DNA of 64,000 nt from Notolepis coatsorum (GCA_963971535.1 OZ020592.1:54567150-54631149); one strand, 5' to 3'; counted from the first letter of the stretch, positions 44,446 to 56,014 are shown. Numbers and translations: made by a program. The notes: generated from the sequence alone by a model not told the origin.

Positions 44446-45110
44446 CGGAGAGAGCTGTGCGCAGCGCGAAGCAACTCATGGAGAGGTCCAGACGGGACGG
44501 AACAGACGTCTTCCTAAATCTGCTCAACCTCCGTAACGTTCCACGTGACCAGTCACTTGGGTCACCGGGTGAGCGGCTCATGTCAAGACAGACACGTACC
44601 ACCCTACCCATCTGCAAGACACTACTGGTTCCTAAGGCGAAGGACAACAAGATGATCAAAGCACAGCTCGAGAAGAAACGCAGCATTCAGAAGTCGTGCT
44701 ATGACAGATCAAGCAGGCCCCTCCAGCCACTGGCCCAGGGACATGTAGTGAGGTTACAGACTCCACATGGATTCGACCAGATGGGCACAATCAAGAGCAT
44801 CTGTAAGGAACCAAGGTCCTACGTCGTGGAGTCAGAAGGAGGAGAGTACAGAAGGAATCGGAGACACCTTCTTCCCGTCTCGGAACCGGAACCGCCACAG
44901 GGTGACCTCAGCGACCCCTGCGACCCCGACATCACTCTCCAACACCCGACTGGCCAACCCGAAGGCAACAGTCACCCCGTCACCAAGGAGGCAGACGCTC
45001 AACAACACGCCCGGATACAAAAGACTGTTCAAAAGACTCACCCGCACACTCAGTCTCCGTACATCTCACGGGCAGGCCGCGTCTGCAGGCCAAACAGCAG
45101 ATATATGTAG
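44436..45110 (+). pseudogene. Gypsy integrase C-terminal part (shifted frame)
   Basis: This frame continues pol after the shift: NGLAERAVRSAKQLME with the Glu of the DDE triad, then GERLMSRQTRTTLPI, CYDRSSRPLQPLAQGHVVRL and YRRNRRHLLPV, which form the C-terminal domain used by this Gypsy family. It ends near RAGRVCRPNSRYM with a TAG at 45108-45110. Confidence 0.85.
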
Positions 45111-45338
45111 TGTTTGTCACAAGGACTGTTCAAAAAAATAAAAATAAAAAAGGAGTAATGACGTGCATACTATACACCTGTTGTGTATTACCACTTGAAG
45201 TACAGTTAACCTGTGGTTTGTTCAAATAGCCACATGCTAGATATTAGTAGTAATCACTTTCATGGCTTGATTTGTTATAGCCTACTAGCTGTAGAGCATT
45301 GTTAGTATTTACATTAGAGCACAACTTAAGAGGAAGGA

Positions 45339-45530
45339 TGTAGAGCATTGTGCTAGTCTGATACACAAGCTTGATATGTGACGGCCTCCGTACTACTCTG
45401 ACGTCACTCAGGAAGTAAACACTGGTCAGGTTGGCAGCATATACGACTAGACTGTATCGTGTCATCCCTGTAAGCTACTTGTATTAAATAACCATCTACG
45501 CTCACCTGCCTACCTCTCGTCTTTTTTACA
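45339..45530 (+). repeat. 3' LTR of the Gypsy element
   Basis: It is preceded by a polypurine tract and ends TTTTTTACA. The next bases, GGTATCGATTCCCAGG at about 45542, look like a tRNA box B and may be a SINE remnant. Confidence 0.9.
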
Positions 45531-47398
45531 CCGTTGGGTACCGGTATCGATTCCCAGGTAAAAAGAAAATGTTCCAGGCTCTGTGTCCTGAGCAGACCCA
45601 CCGCATAGGCGGAATAGGAATCGCAAATTGTATTAATCGCAATCGCAATATCTGTCAGAAAAATCGCAATTAGATATCTTCCCCAAATCGTGCAGCCCTA
45701 ACATAACCTAGGGTTATTGTTAAGTTGTATTTTAATAGCTTAATTATATTCTGTTTATAATATTCTATTTGTGTAATGAGTGAAAAGTGACCACAAAACT
45801 GTAACTGAAATATTAAACTGACACAACCAAAGCCAAATAAAAACATTTTATTTTAGTTAACTTTTTGTGATTTCATTACCATAGAATAAGTGAATATTTA
45901 CATACTTACCGATTTAAAGGGGAAAATATAGTTCATGGTATATACATTCTTGATTATAAATCAACCCAGGGCCCCCATCCTTTAGTACAGTTAGGTTGGG
46001 GTGCTACATAGGTAATAAAGTTCATGAAAGTAAGTTCTCTAGTAAGCGCTCATATAAGTAAAGTAAGTGCCCTATAGATATTGAGTGTCATTGATGAATA
46101 TTATCTTATCTTGTAAAATGTCTGGTGTTACTGGTAACACCGGTGTTGTCATGAGATGATGACGGGTGGGAAAATGTCCTCACACTCAGCCTTACTACTG
46201 TCACAAGTTTCAAGTTTATTTGTCACATCCTTGACTTTTTGCAGTAGATGAGTGAAATTGTGTTTTTCTTGGCTCCACGGCCGAACACCAACATCACACA
46301 GTATTTCTCTTTCGCCTTGTTTCCAGAGGCAAAAGCAGTGCAGCACACACCGAACTGTTTATCCATGGTTTATGGTTGGGGAATATCTGGATTGTTTCGG
46401 TGGGGACCACGTAATTTATACACTTTTTAATTAATCCTATTATCCCATTATCTGATGCTTCCTAGAACGTTCCTGCACGTTCAAAGCAGTCTTGTAACAT
46501 AGTGTCTGATTCTGATTCATCTAACCAGCAGAGAACTTCCTTCACGGTGGGCAGTGTTTTAGCCGCTGTCTGGAGGCAGGTATTATGGAGGATTATGCAG
46601 GATGACGGAGTGATCTGATCTGCTGAGTGGTGGGCGGAGTATGGATTTGTATGCCTTCCATATTGTTGTGTAGCAGTGGTCCAAAATATTACTATCCCTG
46701 TGTGTTTCGTTTACTTTACATCAATGTGTTGAAAGTATTTTGGCAATAGTTTGCACAGAGACTGATGTCTGTGAGTGTGACAAGAGTCTGTGTTCTAAAA
46801 CTGTTGAACTCAGCTGTAATCCTAGACCCTGTCTGCTATTCTAAATCTATAACCATGTTTAGACTTGTGTCAGTCTTGGTTCTCTGCTGCTATTTTCTGA
46901 AGAAGAATTTTCATCTTGATGTCTCCACGCTACAGTATATTCTGCCCGTTGCAACGTATTTTTCCTTGCAACGTATTATTTTCCGTTTGTACTATTGCTT
47001 GATTCACTTTTGAATAAACCTCTGAGACATGTTTTCTACCTTTCATCATTGAATATTATCAGATAAACGTGACAGTCTCCTTTTCTCTATCTCCCTCTCA
47101 GTCTTTCTACTGTCTCCATAAAGAACCTTCTCTCCTGTCTCCTCTTATCCGTCTCCCTCTCAGCCTTTCTACTGTCTCAATAAAGAACCTTCTTTCCTGT
47201 GTCTCGTCTTTTCTGTCTCCCTCTCAGCCTTCCTTGTCTCAATAAAGAACATTCTCTTGTGTCTCCCACTCAGCGTTCCAACTGTCTCAATAAAGAACCT
47301 TATTGTGTCTCCATCTTTGAACAGCTGTTATCAACTTATTTTCCATTTTGGTGAAAATTATACAACGTACAAGGCTGGTTGCTATGACCACACAAATC
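45531..47398. other. Interval with small repeat fragments
   Basis: 45600-45700 is a hAT-like end on the minus strand (ATCGTGCAGCCCTAA with AATCGCAAT repeats). 46205-46400 resembles the 3' tail of a LINE on the minus strand (TTCAAGTTTATTTGTCAC). 47080-47330 is a minisatellite of ~60-65-bp units, each with AATAAAGAACCTTC. No gene was found. Confidence 0.55.
47080..47330. repeat. Minisatellite with repeated AATAAAGAAC
   Basis: Four variable units share TCTCCCTCTCAGCCTTTCTA and CTGTCTCAATAAAGAACCTT. Confidence 0.8.
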
Positions 47399-47611
47399 GA
47401 TAGGTTATGAATATAACCGTAGTTCTATGAATACTAGTGACGCTCAGCGTCATCTGCACACATCTCACTCCAGTGACGTGCACTGAATAAAAACTTCACA
47501 ATATACCTTTACATACCAACATCTGCCTGACCACACCCCCATCCGCTACCTACATAAGCAGGGGTGGGGCCACACACTCATCTCCTTCCCAAAAATGTCA
47601 CCACAAGGAAA
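47399..47611 (-). repeat. Right terminus and terminal repeat, DIRS-type copy 2
   Basis: It starts GATAGGTTAT with GGTTAT-N4-ATAACC at 47403-47418, then GTAGTTCTATGAA. From 47422 it is the inverted partner of 55343-55531. Confidence 0.85.
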
Positions 47612-47638
47612 GATCAAGGGCCGCAGTGGCGTCTAGAC

Positions 47639-47729
47639 GCTGAGCGTCACTAGTATTCATAGAACTACGGTTATATTCATAACCTATCGTTCTATATCAT
47701 ACTAGCTTCCGCTCAGCGTCATCTGCACA
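47639..47729 (-). repeat. Internal complementary region of DIRS-type copy 2
   Basis: 47639-47688 is the exact reverse complement of 47399-47448 (50 of 50), and 47689-47729 of 55491-55531 (41 of 41). The two halves abut, which gives the expected joined-end sequence of the circular intermediate. Confidence 0.9.
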
Positions 47730-50373
47730 ACGGGAGCTGAGCTTGAAGTTCGACAAATGTACCCCGCTGAGGCCCCCCACAACCATCAGACCGGGGAGGA
47801 CCGAGTCCCCCGACCCTCCCTAATGGAGGATACCCTCCCTATTGGAGGACGGGAGGGAGACGGATCCGACCATGCGAAGAGGAACTCGAGCAACTCAACG
47901 CACAGGGTGAGCAGACCGTGGCTTGACCCCACGACTACGCACACGCACAACCCGCATGCCACCAGGGAACGAACGGAAGGAACAAACCTCGTTACCGCCC
48001 CCAAAATCACGGGGTCAAGAGCAAACTCAACCCCATGGCAAGGCCATAGCAGCGGAGCGTGAAGGAAGACCCAGACCCACTGAAGGGACTGGATCCCCCG
48101 GGAAAAGGGGGCCCGGAGAGGTCAACAGCATCAAGACCTCACCAGGCGGTCACTAGTGACACCGCCCCCCACATCGCCAGCGTATTCGGACAGGGCCCAT
48201 CCAAGAGCGGGCCCTTCCCCCCACTAGCACGTCGCCTGGCACACTGACCCTGGCATACTCAGGCAGTCAGCATGGCTGTAACTCGAAGCACTCAAGAGGC
48301 TACACTACAGCGGGAGCAGGCAGCGCACCGGGGAGACGACCTCCAGAAGAGGTCGATCCCTCAAACCAGGCAGCAGGCATTTGACCCGAGCCTGGAGCAC
48401 TGCGGACGAGACAGGCGCCAAAGGGGTCAACTGAAAACAGCACCCCGGCGGAAGGGGCGTATGCTGGCATTGTTGCGCACCATGACAAAGCCTCCACCAA
48501 AAAACCCCGACCCAGAGGGGCCGAGGCAGAGAAGGCTGACACGATTGGCAGACGTCATGAATGTGCAGGGGCACACTCAACCGGGTAACCCGGGAGTTGA
48601 CTCCGCTCCAACACACCAGGGAATCAACCACCCTCTTGGTACCACATGCGGTGGTTGTTCCTATAACCCCTCAAGAAAAAACTCCAAAACACACCTGCGG
48701 GTATACACTGGCTATACCGCAGTACAAGTGTTTCAGTTTTCAAAAAGGGTTATCCCAGGCCTACGGGTTGACGAAAATGACTTCGGACCGGGCCCGGCGG
48801 ACCGGGACGTACACAGGGATGCCAGAGGAGTACTATAAAAACCACCTCAACAGCCCCCTCTCAGCCATGCGTAAGCGGGGGAAGAGAGGGGCGAAGAGAA
48901 TGGAGACGCAAGCCCCTTTATGACAGCTGTCTCCATAACGCCCAACCCTGTGACACCCGGGCCGACCCGGCATTTTCCCCCCTGAAAAAAGCACAAGTCC
49001 CTCAGGGTACCAGAACAGAAGATCTGCGTCCCCGGCGGACAACGGGTTAACTGACCTGGACCAGCGTGACCAGACTCAGTCCCGTGCCCTAATCACGGCG
49101 ACATCCCCACTCCAAGAGAGGGGGTAGGTACGCGTGTCGATCTAAAACATGAAAAGAGGGCGCCACCCAGACGGTCCCATTCGTACCGCGCTCAGTGGCC
49201 CACCCCAAGAGCGTGAGACCCCTCTACCTATGTTTTGATCTATTCCGTTAACATCCCCCAGATATGAACGAGAATTCATCGAGACCTAGTAACAGGCGCT
49301 CGAAAGAGAAAACCTCCATCCCAGTTGCCCTATAAAAACGCTGTTTTAATAACGAGCAACCAAGGCGTACCAGCCTCATGCGTGATTCTTATCAGAAACA
49401 CCCCGAGCCAGCACTATGTACGCGTCGAGACCCAAACACATCAATGGATAGTCTAACAAGACACCAGACATTGTTCCTCCAAGTCGCCTGGGAGAACGAC
49501 AAGGAGCCGTCGTGCTTCATGTTCTTTCCTCTTTTTATTAAAAAAGAAAGAAAACACAGACTGACATGAATCCCACGTGACGCGGCTGAGGGTACATTTT
49601 TTTTTCATTTTCACATCCCGCCACCCTCACCACAGGGAGGAGACGGGAATCCTCAGAGAGACTTTCCACGCGAGCTGTATAGATTGAAAAGAAATATTGC
49701 AACATTGAGCCATGTAACACTTGGGTTAGGGCTCTCCGAGGAGGAGGCACTGAACCAATACACACTCAATAATCGAATTGAATCGAATACACATACAATA
49801 GAGCAAAACTCCTTTTTTAAGTTCTACTCACCTTGACAATCTGAGGAGGAGGCTCTGAAACTCTGAGGAGGCTCCCTCACTGGGAAGGAGGGTCCGAACT
49901 CACAGAAGGCACTTCTCCTTGAGGAGGAGCTTCGTGAGGAGGAGCTCTGACAACTCCCTGAAACAGATCCATAACATGGAACCTGAACAACTCACGGAAG
50001 TCTTACCAATAGAAACACGCTCAGTGACATACTATATGGTGGGGGAATTTCCGCGGTGCACACGCCCAATCTTTCAGGGCGTGGGACCAGGAAACTCCCT
50101 CCCCCCCCCCCTACCCTGTAACGTGCCAAACAGCAACGTGACATGAACCCTGAAGGACAGGGGGTTTTAACCCCTGACCAATCAGAAAAGGGGAGGAAAG
50201 GTTTACCTGTTCACCCCTTTACGACCCCTCACCCCTGATACGATGTAATGACAAAGTAGAGCATGACCCAGTCATAGCATGCTACATGAAGCATCTAACA
50301 GCTTCACATAGCTCATGTGCTAACCTGCTATCTGATTTTTACTAAGGAAAAAACACAGAACAGAGAGGGCCAA

Positions 50374-51300
50374 CACTATGCCGTCCGAGAACGAGTATAT
50401 ACGTGTTTCAAAAAAGAGCGCTGTGGACCAGAGCCACGAGTATATACGTGACGAGTTGTTATTGTTTTATTCCATATTTATAACGCTTATTAGGTACCCG
50501 ATCCACTACCAGCATCTTTTCAGATATTTGATTTTCGAAACATGCAGTACCTGGGCGTCATCGCTCCACTGCAGTATCATGTGAATTAAAAAAAATAAAA
50601 AAGTACAGTTCTGTGGGCGGATCATAGTTCCTTGATCCCAGCCGAACATCCTCCATCTTGGATCAGCTTGGCAAGCGGTTTTTTCAGCATGGAATAATGG
50701 GATTTATGATTAGCCAATGTGCATATCGATCTACCAGAATCCGATGACTGGTGAGGTAATGCTGCCGGCGATCACATGGCCTGACGGTAGGATAATATTA
50801 CTCCAAATTACAGCTGGATTGGACATTGTTTTATAACGTAACGTGATCGGTCAATGAAAATGCTATATTGAACGTGCACTGTATTGCGGATCAATAATAA
50901 TAATCGGCGTTCCCCGCCGCCCCCATTTCATCCATAGATGCTCTGTAATAGTCCGGATGCTACGCAGTTTGTTTTATTTCATTCGTATATATACAGCAGA
51001 AATGGCGTTTGATATAACGGCGCCAACGTTTAGCCTATTATCTAGCTTCCTGCAGAAAAGCCTAGACGAAAAGTGCGTTATACCTTATATTCACGACGCT
51101 ATAAAATGACAACCAACCGATGGATTTTTATTTTCTTTAAGCCATTATGAAGGCACGGTTTATGCACTCAAGTGACAATGAGAATGGACAGATAGCAATA
51201 CTATAAATGATATATAAAGCTCTTAGAAAGTACATCGGTTTGTTTACTTTCTGCTGTCCTCTGAGGCCTAAATCGCCGGGCCGCGCCGGTCGTCATAGTG
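50374..51300. mobile_element. ~0.93-kb piggyBac-like non-autonomous element
   Basis: Copy 1 shows no such sequence at the matching place (near 6200). The ends are CACTATGCCGTCCG and, reversed, CACTATGACGACCGG. The right flank is TTAA (51301-51304); the left is CCAA, so a TTAA duplication is only partly visible. GAGTATATACGTG occurs twice in the left subterminal region (50392 and 50438). No transposase frame. Confidence 0.65.
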
Positions 51301-52124
51301 TTAAGAGCCCCGGTACCAGACTTACACATGTGCTTCTGTGGGCCAAAACCTAACCCAGTTGTAGATCTCAACGACACACACAGCCCTTCATCACAACAAA
51401 AAATGGCAAAGTACACTCTTACTACAGAGGAACGCCGTTTTTCATAACAAGAGAGAGACATAAGTCCTTGATTACGTATTGGCCACAGGCCTTGCTAAGC
51501 ACACATGATAGTGACCAAACAACCTTTTCCCTAGGAAAATAATCGTTTTTCAAGCGGAAGCACAACCCCAGCAACTTAAGCTGAGGGTTACATCGTATCC
51601 CCACAAACACAGTGACACAATATATTGTAAACAAACATGTCTGAGAGGAGGGGGGGAAGCCCCAGGGAAACTGGGGGGGTCACCCCTCCTACCTTACCCT
51701 TGTTACGACCAGGTTGAACAGGTACCCCTGTTAATATGTGAACATGCTGTTCATTGTCATTACAGGCTGAGAAAAGGATTCATTCCTCAATCACATGTCA
51801 CTAAGCATAGCTTCACAGGTTAATTAACCCACTTAGTTGTGAGTTCACCCACGTTACAAACGTTACATGAACACACATGTTCTCATCACAACTAACCAGT
51901 TCATTTTTACACATGTAAAAAACAACGCCGATTTTCTATGGAGAGAGAAGCTATACCAGTGACAAGACAATTCACACACAACACGCGTTGTATCCTCAAT
52001 GTATTGCAGCAACACACGTTTTGGAAACATCGTTATTACAAAACATTTAGAAGGGAAGGAAAGAAGAAGTGTTTAAAGTCCGGTCAGGACTCCTACCTCC
52101 ACCCTGAGCGCAGGCCGAGAGGAC

Positions 52125-52225
52125 TGCAACACTGGTTAACGGGACACCGAGTCGAACCCGGCATCTCCTGCGTTGGTGACAAGGGTAATGTCCGCTACGG
52201 CACCCAGCCGCCGTTCTCCATGTTG
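52125..52225 (-). other. tRNA-like block in DIRS-type copy 2
   Basis: On the minus strand GGCGGCTGGGTGCCGTAGCGG looks like box A and GGGTTCGACTCGG like box B, spaced as in a tRNA gene or SINE head. Copy 1 has homologous but degraded sequence at about 5305-5420. Too diverged to call a tRNA gene. Confidence 0.45.
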
Positions 52226-52307
52226 ACGAAGTCCTCGCTGGCATGGCACCCGGGTGTAGGGTCGACTAACATCCTCTGTCAAAGATGACGTCGTAGTCAG
52301 AGTGTTT

Positions 52308-54347
52308 GTGGTATATTCTGAATCAGAACCATGTTTTAACTCCCAGAAATCTCCAGCGACGGGTCTCAAGAGCTCAAGTTCAAGTTCTTTAATAGTTGTC
52401 ATACAGAAGTACAGAATACTTTCATACAAAATGCTTCTTACTGTTACGCTCCAGAGACTGTGCTAGACAAGATAGTATCAAATAACATAATATAGCATGT
52501 AATTTAGAAGAAGAAAAAAAGGATAAGTTTGTGTGTAAGCTGTGTGTAAGTTTTGTAATAGGAGATAACAGTTAAATTCAGTAATACTCTGATATATTTC
52601 AATACATTTCTGGCCCAATTCTGCTGTTATTCAATAGATTATTTTAGGAGAATACCAATTTGATGTCTAAACTAACAACAACTAAAGATAATATTGATTA
52701 CATTATGCACTGGAAGAATAGTCAGTTCGTCTGGGCCAACTGGATCTATATTGGAAATCTCCCTGTTTAGAAGGGGTCATTAGGTTAGAGCAGACCCCCG
52801 AGAGACCACATTGTATTTAAATACAACAGGAGACTGGAAGGCCTTGAGGGCAGTAGGTAAAACAGATGGCCGGGCGAACTCAACATCCCCCCACACAGGA
52901 ACGGACATAGAGAATAAGTAATGGCCACGGTAAATAACTTAGACCAATAAAACTAGCCTAAAGGATAGAAATAGAGTGACAGGTCAAAGTTCCTGTTGAC
53001 TCTAGCTAGACCCCGACAGCTCACTCCTTAGAGCACTGGGAGCGGTGAGTATAATCAGGTATTTTAATCTTTATGCAGCTGGCCAGAAGCATTTGGTCAG
53101 ACTCACGTCTCCCCTATACAATAAAGTCAAAAGGTAGCCTGAAGGAAATGTGCAGTAGAGACGGTGAGTTTGGGGACAGAAGAGATGCTTAGCGCTTCTG
53201 TCTGCTCTGAGACAGAGGTAAACTAGGGTTAAATCCAACCTAATAGTTATAATAGAGACAGAATATTATCAGGAATATTCTGCCCATAGAAAATCAATCT
53301 AAAGACTAATCAACTCGGTATAACACTAAACAAGAAACAGATTGATCTATTAAGAGTTAAATTAGGCTACAAATAATAAAAATAAAAGGTTATAAACTAA
53401 GCTAAAAGTACCACTTTAACTTATATAGGATAACTAAGTTTGAGCAGATCAATAAAACAAAGTTAAAGATTACTTTAGAATATAGAAATACAAACAGCTT
53501 GTCTAAAGATCAACAATAGGTTTAAATTAGGTATGTAGAAGGCCACAGAATTCGGGAAAAGACTTGAATTAACTGTCTGAACCAAGTAATAACTAATCTC
53601 TAATTCTTAAGATAGTAAAATCAGATACTGTAGACATTTAAACGCTAAACTCCAGAACGGTAACTAGTCCCCAAAAATAGAAATGACCTGCCCTTTAAAG
53701 ATTCAAAATGGCCGAAACAACTCAAATATCACCTTAAAAGGTGATTTCTCAGATTCAGGATGACGTATACCAAAATGGATACCATCTAAAGTAATTCAGC
53801 CAATCAGAGAAGCCATGTCCCTGGGCCGACGTCACATGACGATGCAGAACCAGGGAGGTGGCTTCAGGTTCTTAATGCAGGGAAGCTGGATGGAGAAAAC
53901 ACAGACGCTGAGACAGACGCTGGGAAGACGATCCTGGAGGAAGAAACCCGCGCTGTGCTAGAGGATCGCTGAAGACCAGAGTTGCCGGGGGGAACCAGCA
54001 ACAACAAAAGGGCAGCCTCGTGTTGCCAAGACCAACCTGCAGCAACAAAACCGGAGAAGACGTTCTGATCTCGGCACCAGCCGATCAGAGACTTGAACAA
54101 TAACTTGTGGACATTTATGGGACCCAGCTTGTATCTTGTCAATATGGGAACGGCTGGAAACCACTTTTATAATAGGAACTGAAGCTTTTGATTGATGATT
54201 AAAAACCGATCCGTCTGGTTGGAACCGAGAGCTTTCGTCCGTGCCTACTTCCTGCAAACAAACCCAAATTGAAATGCAACAACACAGAGAGAAGGGTAAT
54301 TCCACTATACGATCAGAGATACGTTAAAGGTTATGATAGATACTTCA
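52308..54347 (+). mobile_element. 2.04-kb LTR-like insertion (probable solo LTR)
   Basis: Copy 1 of the host element supplies the empty site near 5240. The insert is flanked by TGTTT at 52303-52307 and 54348-54352. It begins (G)TGGTATATTCTGAATCAG and ends ATACTTCA, fitting a TG...CA LTR with a 5-bp duplication. Promoter-like features are AAAATGGCCG at about 53705, a CCAATCAG box at 53799 and an ATTAAA signal at about 54200. No gag or pol is present. A Rex1-type tail lies near its start. It is related to the unit at 23900-30001. Confidence 0.65.
52374..52510 (-). mobile_element. Rex1-type LINE 3' tail, minus strand
   Basis: It is the reverse complement of 26415-26550 with few differences. It starts on the plus strand with AAGTTCAAGTTCTTTAATAG. 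Confidence 0.85.
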
Positions 54348-55342
54348 TGTTTAAGGCATGTTATAGTCGCAGTAACGTTCAACAGTGTAGCATTAAGCTA
54401 ACAGCCACCCGACTGATAGCAACAAGCTAACGTTTCCTAGCCTAGTGAACACAACAAGCTAGCGCCGCAGCTAACAGCTGACTGGCTAACAACAGTAGGC
54501 CACAAACTAGCACGCCAGCTAAGCAGCTATCACCTGAACTGTACACAACGACATAACAAGCCACACTTCAGACAGGCCGCCGCCTGAGTCCCTCCTCATC
54601 CTAAGAGAGAAGAGAAAAATAAATGTCAACACAGTTTTCAACTGTGATTTACCAGACATGCAGCGGAGTCTGCTCAATTCCCATACGGGCTGCAGCCGAC
54701 TTGAGCATGAAATGACCGATAAAGAAGATCCATGCCCAATTTTCCTCGTGCTTTAGGGTGTACTTCCACATTCATGTGAAAGATGGGGCCTGCATGGGAC
54801 AGAGAAGCATCCGCTTGTCCAGAGAATCCCGGGTTCAACCAGGTCTCGGTCGCGGCCCACTAGTTTGACCATCATGGGCGTCAGACCAAGATCCTCCGTC
54901 CACCGCCTAGAAGCCGAGCAGAGGACCCCAATCTGGGGCCGGCCTTCGTAAAATTGTCAGCTAGCCCCCATAGCACTAGCAGACAACTAGTGCTCGCAAG
55001 CAAAACATTACTCACCCAGCTAGGAAGCAACCAGTTTCTCACAACAGCCGGTGCCTCCCACAGTCCAGCTGTATGACCGGAGGTTCAATACCTATCCAGC
55101 CGCAGCAAGGAGGACTGCAGGTGGGGAGTATATCAGTGACGCGAGCCCCTAATACGAAAAAGCCGGTGGAGGTCAGAATGATCATCATCTTCCAGACACT
55201 CCAGTGACGAAGACATTATCGCCATATTTTCTCGAAATAGTGAGAGAGAAAATAAAGATATAACGTCAACGTATCTCCTTGTTCTTCCTTTCTTCAGATA
55301 AATACTTTCTTTCCCATTTCAAAGTGATTGGTATACAGGCAC

Positions 55343-55531
55343 TCTCTTGGGGTGAAATTTGAGAAGGAGATGAGTGTGTGGCCCCACCCCTGCTTATGTA
55401 GGTAGCGGATGGGGGTGTGGTCAGACGGATGTTGGTATGTAAATGTATATTGTGAAGTTTTTATTCAGTGCACGTCACTGGAGTGAGATGTGTGCAGATG
55501 ACGCTGAGCGGAAGCTAGTATGATATAGAAC
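55343..55531 (-). repeat. Left terminal repeat of DIRS-type copy 2
   Basis: Inverted partner of 47422-47611; the outermost 41 bases are also present in the internal complementary region. Confidence 0.88.
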
Positions 55532-55688
55532 CACTGTTTATAAAGTCTCATGTTATGAAATACAATTTTAATTATTTGGTTTATTATAAAATTATGCAAA
55601 TAATGTACAGAGCAAAGTTACTCCCGAACGGTGTGCAAAGGTTTTTTTTCAATACATGGAAGAAAATATGATTTGAAAGACATTTGTA

Positions 55689-55800
55689 GTCAAGTCAAGT
55701 CAAGTAAATTTTATTTATATAGCACATATCTAAGCAGCGGGCAGCTGGCAACAAAATGCTTCACAGGCAGGTTGATAAAAGACAAAAATATGCAAGATAT
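55689..55800 (-). mobile_element. LINE/SINE 3' tail with CAAGT repeats
   Basis: GTCAAGTCAAGTCAAGT is followed by AAATTTTATTTATATAGCAC, the usual reversed 3' end of L2-type teleost retroposons. The body is short. Confidence 0.6.
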
Positions 55801-55904
55801 AAAATGGATCAGGTCTACCGCTACGGGTCATTACTAAACATGGTAGGGAGCAGTGCACCACACCATTTTAGAAATATCACATATGCAGTGATTGACTATA
55901 AGTA

Positions 55905-56014
55905 GAAATAGGCCTCACAGCAATCAGCAACCCCCAAGACCTGATACTGGCTGACAAGGAAATAGGCCTCACAGCAATCAGCAACCCCCCCAAGACCTGA
56001 TACTGGCTGACAAG
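55905..56014. repeat. 54/56-bp tandem duplication
   Basis: GAAATAGGCCTCACAGCAAT through ACTGGCTGACAAG occurs twice in a row; the second unit has two more C bases. The near-identity suggests a recent duplication. Confidence 0.95.

Larger units (their letters stand above)
38722..45530 (+). mobile_element. Ty3/Gypsy LTR retrotransposon, decayed
   Basis: 192-bp LTRs lie at 38722-38913 and 45339-45530, the second reading TGTAGAGC ... TTTTTTACA. The first LTR begins GG in place of TG. A primer-binding-like TGGTGTCAGACG follows at 38914 and a purine tract AGAGGAAGGA precedes the second LTR. The gag, protease, RT, RNase H and integrase are in the Gypsy order. A 2-kb hAT interrupts gag. Flanking bases (AAAAA and CCGTT) do not form a target duplication. 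Confidence 0.9.
47399..55531 (-). mobile_element. Non-autonomous DIRS-type element, copy 2 (reversed)
   Basis: It is related along its length to the reverse complement of 4059-9260. In its own orientation it starts at 55531 (GTTCTATATCATACTAG) and ends at 47399. The terminal inverted repeats are about 47422-47611 and 55343-55531, and the internal complementary region is at 47639-47729. Without the insertions at 50374-51300 and 52308-54347 it is about 5.16 kb, equal to copy 1. Like copy 1 it has no RT or recombinase. The CTCCTCCTCACGAAGCTCC-type short gag-like segment of copy 1 is also found here near 49920-49980. Confidence 0.85.
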
